Below are positions 7,086 to 10,657 of a DNA stretch of 10,657 nt, in pieces (position 1 is the first letter of the stretch; the number at the start of each line of letters is the position of its first letter). Under the pieces are notes generated by a model that saw only the letters and a list, made by a program, of their open reading frames with translations, was not told where the DNA came from and searched no databases. Position numbers and translations under genes: made by a program. The DNA lies in contig CAMPCT010000058.1 of NCBI GenBank assembly GCA_946647055.1, forward strand, positions 1 through 10,657, in the 5' to 3' direction. This DNA comes from an uncultured Atopobium sp. GTDB lineage: Bacteria > Actinomycetota > Coriobacteriia > Coriobacteriales > Atopobiaceae.

Positions 7086-7119
7086 GGCAGGGTCCCGACC
7101 GGCTGGGTTCTGCCCTGCC
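7086..7119 (+). other. Stem-loop in the P2 leader
   Basis: GGCAGGG (7086-7092) pairs perfectly with CCCTGCC (7113-7119); inside it CCC (7094-7096) can pair with GGG (7105-7107). No U-run follows, so this is not an intrinsic terminator; it may be a structured 5' untranslated region 27 bases before the P2 start. Confidence 0.35.
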
Positions 7120-7146
7120 TGTCAGGTTGGCGATTTGGGGAGTGAC

Positions 7147-8148
7147 ATGATCGATAGGCTGGCCCTCTACGACACCCTCTATGCGCTGGCGTCGGCGGAT
7201 GGTCGTGAGGGGACGCTCTTTGGCGACTGTGCGTCGGGCGCGCGCGAGGCGTTCTCGCGAAGCCTCGTCGGCGAGGAACAGCCCATCGTCTGGTTCGAGC
7301 TGCCACTTGCCGGGAGGCCACGCTTCGACCTGCATGTGGCGATGTCGAGGGAGGCGCTCCGCAGAGGCGTGAGCATTCCCTCTGGGTCGTGCGGCGGCTA
7401 CGACCGCCTCTTCCGCTGGTATGCGGAGGAGGAGGACGGCGGGGGTGGGCTCGCCTTTGCCTACGACGTCTCCGAGGGCCGCATCGACGCCCCCGCCATC
7501 CATGTGAACGTGAACAACGCCCCGCTCTCCGACATGGGCAGGTTCTTTGACATCGCTGCGGGAGAGGGGTCGTCCGGGATCTACGACGGCTTCTTGGACC
7601 GCCTGCCACAGGGGTGGCGCGTGTGGTATGCGGGCGTGCATCCAGGACGTCCCGGAACGCCCCTGCGCGTGGACTGCTTCGTCGACCGTACCGTGCGGGA
7701 TGCCTATGCCAAGGACCTCGGTCTGCTCGAGCGTGACCTGCGCGCCGTTGGCTTTGAGGCCATGGGCCAGGCGCTGCCCACCCTCGTGGCGCCGATACTC
7801 GAGTCGCCGTTTGGCCTGGAGTTGCAGTTCGACCTGCTGCGCGATGGCGGGACGGGACCGACCCTTGGCCTCTCTGCGGCATTTCCCCTACGTGCGGCGA
7901 GTGGCGTGCGCCAGCTCTTCGCAGAGGGCGGGGCGGTGGCGGAGCTCATGGGCAAGGTGGGGCAGCTGGGCCTTGCGGACGGCCGTTGGAGACAGGTCGC
8001 CGACGCGTCGTTCTCCAAGCTGGTCATGGTGGAGGAACGACCGGTCGTCCTGTTCTGTGCCCCGACGTTCGTGAAGCTGCGCATGCGTGACGGCATCCCG
8101 CTCGACGCCAAGGCGTACCTGCAGGCGGGGATGTGGCAGTCCGGCTGA
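7147..8148 (+). CDS. Family P copy 2 (P2), unrecognised protein
   Basis: This 333-residue soluble protein is a paralog of P1 and P3. It shares LFG (24-26), LPLAG (52-56), GRPGTPLR (167-174), LQFDLLRDG (226-234), GLADGRWR (275-282) and AKAYL (321-325) at nearly the same positions, so the domain is complete and collinear. It ends soon after the AK-x-YL motif and lacks the P1 tail. It is the most diverged at the middle (Gly-rich DGGGGLAFAYD, 97-107) and carries DLLRDGG where the others read DI(M/I)ADG. The start ATG has GGGGAG at 7137-7142; a TTG at 7135 is in frame but has no site. It is divergent from rSAM1 and upstream of P3 in the same direction. No signal peptide or membrane segment is seen. 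Function is unknown. Confidence 0.88.
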   Translation: MIDRLALYDTLYALASADGREGTLFGDCASGAREAFSRSLVGEEQPIVWFELPLAGRPRFDLHVAMSREALRRGVSIPSGSCGGYDRLFRWYAEEEDGGGGLAFAYDVSEGRIDAPAIHVNVNNAPLSDMGRFFDIAAGEGSSGIYDGFLDRLPQGWRVWYAGVHPGRPGTPLRVDCFVDRTVRDAYAKDLGLLERDLRAVGFEAMGQALPTLVAPILESPFGLELQFDLLRDGGTGPTLGLSAAFPLRAASGVRQLFAEGGAVAELMGKVGQLGLADGRWRQVADASFSKLVMVEERPVVLFCAPTFVKLRMRDGIPLDAKAYLQAGMWQSG

Positions 8149-8183
8149 CGTGCCTGTGTGAGACGACGGGCATCCCTTCGATG

Positions 8184-8189
8184 TATAAA
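8184..8189 (+). promoter_or_regulatory. Candidate -10 element between P2 and P3
   Basis: TATAAA sits in a locally AT-rich spot of the 130-base P2-P3 gap, about 90 bases before P3. It lies within a small imperfect dyad CCCTT...AAGGG (8174-8191). No clear -35 is present. A second imperfect dyad, CCTCGCG-T-CGTGAGG, lies at 8205-8219. The gap suggests P3-rSAM2 may be transcribed separately from P2. Confidence 0.3.
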
Positions 8190-8278
8190 GGGCATGGCAG
8201 GCCTCCTCGCGTCGTGAGGGGATTGCGTTGATGATGGGGGACGGATGACCATCGTCTTTCTGCAGCGATCGGGAGACC

Positions 8279-9268
8279 ATGTCACGTTTGCCTGGCTTGA
8301 TGGAACAGACCCTTCGGCGCGCCTTCTCGGACGCCGTGGTCGAAGGTCTCTTTGGCTCGGGTCCCGAACGTGCCATCTCCGCCTACCGGAGCTTCTGGGC
8401 GGAGGGGACTCATCCCACCGCCATCGTCGAGTGCCCGCTCCTTGGCCCTGCGAGCTATGACGTGCTTGTGGGTTCGTACGGGGACTCGATGGTGCCGGGC
8501 ACCCACCTTCCCAAGGCCAACCCGCCCGCCTGCCATGCCGCCTACGACTGGGCGACCTCGCTGGGGGGCGACCGGGACATCGACCTCTTCTTCGAGTTGG
8601 ACGCCGAGGGCCCAAGGGGGCAGCATGCGGGGATCCACTGCAGGCACAAGGGCGACCTTGACGCCGCGCTCGACTTCTACCGGGTGATAGGGGAGGGCTG
8701 GCGCGTACCGCTGTACCGCGACGTCGTGGAGCGGCTCCCCATGGGCTGGCACGCCGACTTCGCCGCGGTCTTTGCGGGGAGGCCCGGTGCCCCGACGCGG
8801 CTCGAGCTGTCCTTGGAGGGCGAGGAGCGCGTGCGCATTGGCGAGGACCCCGCCCATCTGCGTGCCCGCTTCGATCGGATGGGCTTCTCGGCATACGACG
8901 GCCAGATGCTCGAGGACATAAGCCGGCTTGCCGCGATCAGCCTTCTGGACACGTTCCAGTTCGACATCATCGCCGACGGCACGCTGGGAGGCACGTTCTC
9001 CATCACCTCGTGCTTCGAGAGGACGGGGGCGCACTTCTCCCGCCTCTTCCAGGACGATGGCGCCGTCGGCCGCATCTGCGGCACCTACGAGGGGATGGGG
9101 CTTGCCGACGGGCGTTGGCGTCTGGCGGAGCAGGCCGTCTTTGCGACCAAGAGAGTCGACCTGACCGGCGCGCAGGCATGTCGTGTCGTGACGGTCTCGA
9201 TACCCAACTGCGGCAAGGCCAAGTGGATTGACGCGAGGCCCCAACCTGCGAAGATATACCTACTGTAG
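8279..9268 (+). CDS. Family P copy 3 (P3), unrecognised protein beside rSAM2
   Basis: This 329-residue soluble protein is the third member of family P. Motifs are LFG (24-26), CPLLG (52-56), GRPGAPTR (167-174), FQFDIIADG (226-234), GLADGRWR (274-281) and AKIYL (324-328). In most segments it is closer to P1 than to P2, for example GFSAYDGQMLED (202-213) against P1 GFESYDQEMLER. The start ATG follows GGGAG (8271-8275) with a short 3-base gap; a stop at 8246-8248 rules out a start further upstream, and Met8 has no site. The protein ends at the AKIYL motif itself, so that motif marks the natural C-terminus of the domain. The rSAM2 gene begins 37 bases downstream and is probably co-transcribed. 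No catalytic motif of a known family is recognised. Confidence 0.88.
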   Translation: MSRLPGLMEQTLRRAFSDAVVEGLFGSGPERAISAYRSFWAEGTHPTAIVECPLLGPASYDVLVGSYGDSMVPGTHLPKANPPACHAAYDWATSLGGDRDIDLFFELDAEGPRGQHAGIHCRHKGDLDAALDFYRVIGEGWRVPLYRDVVERLPMGWHADFAAVFAGRPGAPTRLELSLEGEERVRIGEDPAHLRARFDRMGFSAYDGQMLEDISRLAAISLLDTFQFDIIADGTLGGTFSITSCFERTGAHFSRLFQDDGAVGRICGTYEGMGLADGRWRLAEQAVFATKRVDLTGAQACRVVTVSIPNCGKAKWIDARPQPAKIYLL

Positions 9269-9305
9269 GGGGCAGTCGTCAGAGGGAGATGGGGATTGGA
9301 AGCGC

Positions 9306-10657
9306 ATGGATAAGAGCGGTTACGTTCGCATCAAGCCTGAGTACCTGCTGCGTGGGTGGCAGGGCCTCCCGTACGCCCTGGTGAGGCGGGGTAGTGGCCG
9401 GCCATACTTCATGAGGTCCGACGCCTTCCGGGCGGTGCAGTTCTGCAACGGACGCTTCACGGCCGACAGCCCGGTCTTCCTGGGCTCCCGCAAGGAGGTC
9501 CTGGCGGAGCTCGACAGGAACGACATCCTCGAGTACCTCGACGAGCCCGGGGACCTTCTGCCTGACCAGGAGTACCGCTACCACGACAACCGCTACCTCG
9601 CGCGGGTTCACTGGTCGCTCACGGGCCACTGCAACTACCGCTGCAAGCACTGCTACATGAGCGCCCCGCATGCCGTCCTTCCCCAGCCGACGACCGAGCA
9701 GTGCCTCGACATTGCCGACCAGATCGCAGACTGTGGCGTCCTGCGCGTCTCGCTCACGGGTGGCGAGCCGCTCGTGAGGTGCGACTTCCTCCAGATCGTT
9801 GACCGCATCCTCGAGCGGAGGATGCGCATCGACGTCATCATGACCAACGGGGCGTTCGTCAACGAGCAGCTCCTCGATGCGCTCGACGCCCGCGGGTGCC
9901 ACCCCGAGCTCAACATGAGCTTCGACGGGCCCGAGAGATGGCACAACTGGCTGCGTGGCGTGGACGGGGCCTACGACTCGGTACGGCGCGCATTCGCGCT
10001 CTGCCACGAGCGCGGCTTCGTCACGGGAGCCGAGCTGGTGCTGCACAAGGGCAACATCGGCAACATTCGCGAGAGCGTGCTCGAGCTGGGCAAGCTGGGC
10101 GTGAGTTCCCTCAAGATCAACCGCCTCAACTGCGTGGGCGAGGGCGAGGCGCTCTCCGACTACGCGCTCACGGCCAAGGAGGAGTTCGATGCCTACATGG
10201 ACTACCTCCCGCACTACTTCGAGGACGGGATGCCCGTTCCCATCCTCACGCTCTCGGGGCTCTTCAAGGCATTTGAGGGCAAGTGCTCCGTTAGTGCCCT
10301 GCGTCACAGCGAGGACAAGGACTGCGGCGGCAAGGTCATCTGCGCATCGGCGCGCAGCACGATGTACCTTGGTCCCGACGGGCGCATCCTGCCCTGCATT
10401 CCCATGTCCGAGCGCGACTGCACGAGCGAGCTGTTCCCCACCGTCGGCCAGATGACCCTTGCCGAGGCGCTCTCGGACTCCTTCTACATGGAATTCATCG
10501 GTACCACGCTTGCCGACTACCTGGCCCATAACCCGGAGTGTGCCACCTGCGAGTACAAGAACCGCTGTGGTGGGGGCTGCCGGGGCTGCGCCGTCGGTGC
10601 CAACGGTGGTTCCGACCTCCTTGGCAAGGACCCCGATGCCTGCCTGATCTTCAAGGG
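9306..10657 (+). CDS. Radical SAM/SPASM maturase (rSAM2), 3' end outside window
   Basis: The first 450 residues of this enzyme are present and the frame is open to the window edge. Residues 10-80 form a small N-terminal domain (PEYLLRGWQG... FCNGRFTADS... VLAELDRNDILEYL) with the look of a PqqD-like peptide-recognition element (RRE). The radical SAM core has C109-X3-C113-X2-C116 (GHCNYRCKHCYM), TGGEP (151-155) and SFDG (205-208). The SPASM domain has C346, G359-X4-C364, C412-X2-C415-X5-C421-X3-C425 and C446, so it is nearly complete and only a short tail should be missing. Such enzymes install crosslinks or related changes on ribosomal peptides. The ATG at 9306 has GGAAG 3 bases ahead and is the only in-frame start near the P3 stop. 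It is not a close copy of rSAM1. Product chemistry cannot be predicted. Confidence 0.93.
   Translation, partial: MDKSGYVRIKPEYLLRGWQGLPYALVRRGSGRPYFMRSDAFRAVQFCNGRFTADSPVFLGSRKEVLAELDRNDILEYLDEPGDLLPDQEYRYHDNRYLARVHWSLTGHCNYRCKHCYMSAPHAVLPQPTTEQCLDIADQIADCGVLRVSLTGGEPLVRCDFLQIVDRILERRMRIDVIMTNGAFVNEQLLDALDARGCHPELNMSFDGPERWHNWLRGVDGAYDSVRRAFALCHERGFVTGAELVLHKGNIGNIRESVLELGKLGVSSLKINRLNCVGEGEALSDYALTAKEEFDAYMDYLPHYFEDGMPVPILTLSGLFKAFEGKCSVSALRHSEDKDCGGKVICASARSTMYLGPDGRILPCIPMSERDCTSELFPTVGQMTLAEALSDSFYMEFIGTTLADYLAHNPECATCEYKNRCGGGCRGCAVGANGGSDLLGKDPDACLIFK

Larger units (their letters stand above)
6862..7146. other. Divergent leader region, rSAM1 / P2
   Basis: This 285-base non-coding stretch separates rSAM1 (minus) from P2 (plus). 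It contains the most AT-rich patch of the window (CTTTTGTCTGATTATACGAG, 6941-6960) with a consensus -10 on the minus strand, then a 15-base dyad at 7052-7066 and a stem at 7086-7119. I looked for a small precursor-peptide gene on both strands and found none with a good ribosome binding site and a Cys- or Ser/Thr-rich tail. Confidence 0.55.

Noticed and set aside
7086..7119. Intrinsic terminator or riboswitch upstream of P2
   Set aside because: No U-run follows the stem and no known riboswitch consensus is recognised.
8245..8460. 71-codon ORF starting at ATG 8245, possible small peptide gene before P3
   Set aside because: Most of it overlaps the P3 coding region in another frame, and its C-terminal half is the Arg-rich composition typical of shadow frames.
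9279..10529. 416-codon minus-strand open frame at the right end
   Set aside because: It is antisense to rSAM2, whose C-X3-C-X2-C and SPASM cysteines read on the plus strand. The antisense reading has no recognisable domain.
1..10657. CRISPR array, tRNA, rRNA, insertion sequence or integrase
   Set aside because: No regularly spaced repeats, tRNA-like cloverleaf, transposase or recombinase motifs, or terminal inverted repeats were seen.

Overview
The window is high-GC, densely coded DNA with strong GC bias at third codon positions and short intergenic gaps. Protein style (an SpoIIAA-like STAS protein, compact metabolic genes, several SPASM radical SAM enzymes) suggests a high-GC anaerobe such as a gut or oral member of the Coriobacteriia (Olsenella/Atopobium-like). 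That taxonomic guess is inference; no rRNA or marker gene is present.

Layout. (1) 1-312, minus strand: STAS-domain anti-sigma factor antagonist. (2) 313-501: divergent intergenic region. (3) 502-5080, plus strand, five closely packed genes: PHP-family phosphoesterase, an 84-residue conserved small protein, an unrecognised protein here called family P copy 1 (P1), a stand-alone LanM-type dehydratase domain (DUF4135) whose frame is broken twice at G runs, and an iron-sulfur flavoprotein. The last three are joined by 4-base ATGA overlaps. (4) 5067-6861, minus strand: a SPASM radical SAM enzyme (rSAM1) followed one base later by a GNAT acetyltransferase, whose end overlaps the flavoprotein gene tail to tail by 14 bases. 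(5) 6862-7146: divergent leader region with a perfect TATAAT on the minus strand and several dyads on the way to P2. (6) 7147-10657, plus strand: P2, P3 and a second SPASM radical SAM enzyme (rSAM2) that runs off the window.

The main observation is a RiPP-like modification locus of unfamiliar composition. It has a lanthipeptide-type dehydratase domain with no LanC cyclase, an Isf-like flavoprotein, two SPASM maturases, and three collinear paralogs (P1-P3, 329-356 aa) that I cannot assign to a known family. Each P gene lies beside a different modifying enzyme: P1 overlaps the dehydratase, P2 is divergent from rSAM1, and P3 is 37 bases upstream of rSAM2. No convincing precursor peptide, exporter or protease is visible, so either the substrate lies outside the window or the P proteins are themselves substrates or substrate carriers. 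The STAS, PHP and small-protein genes at the left look like ordinary chromosomal genes into which or next to which this locus is set.
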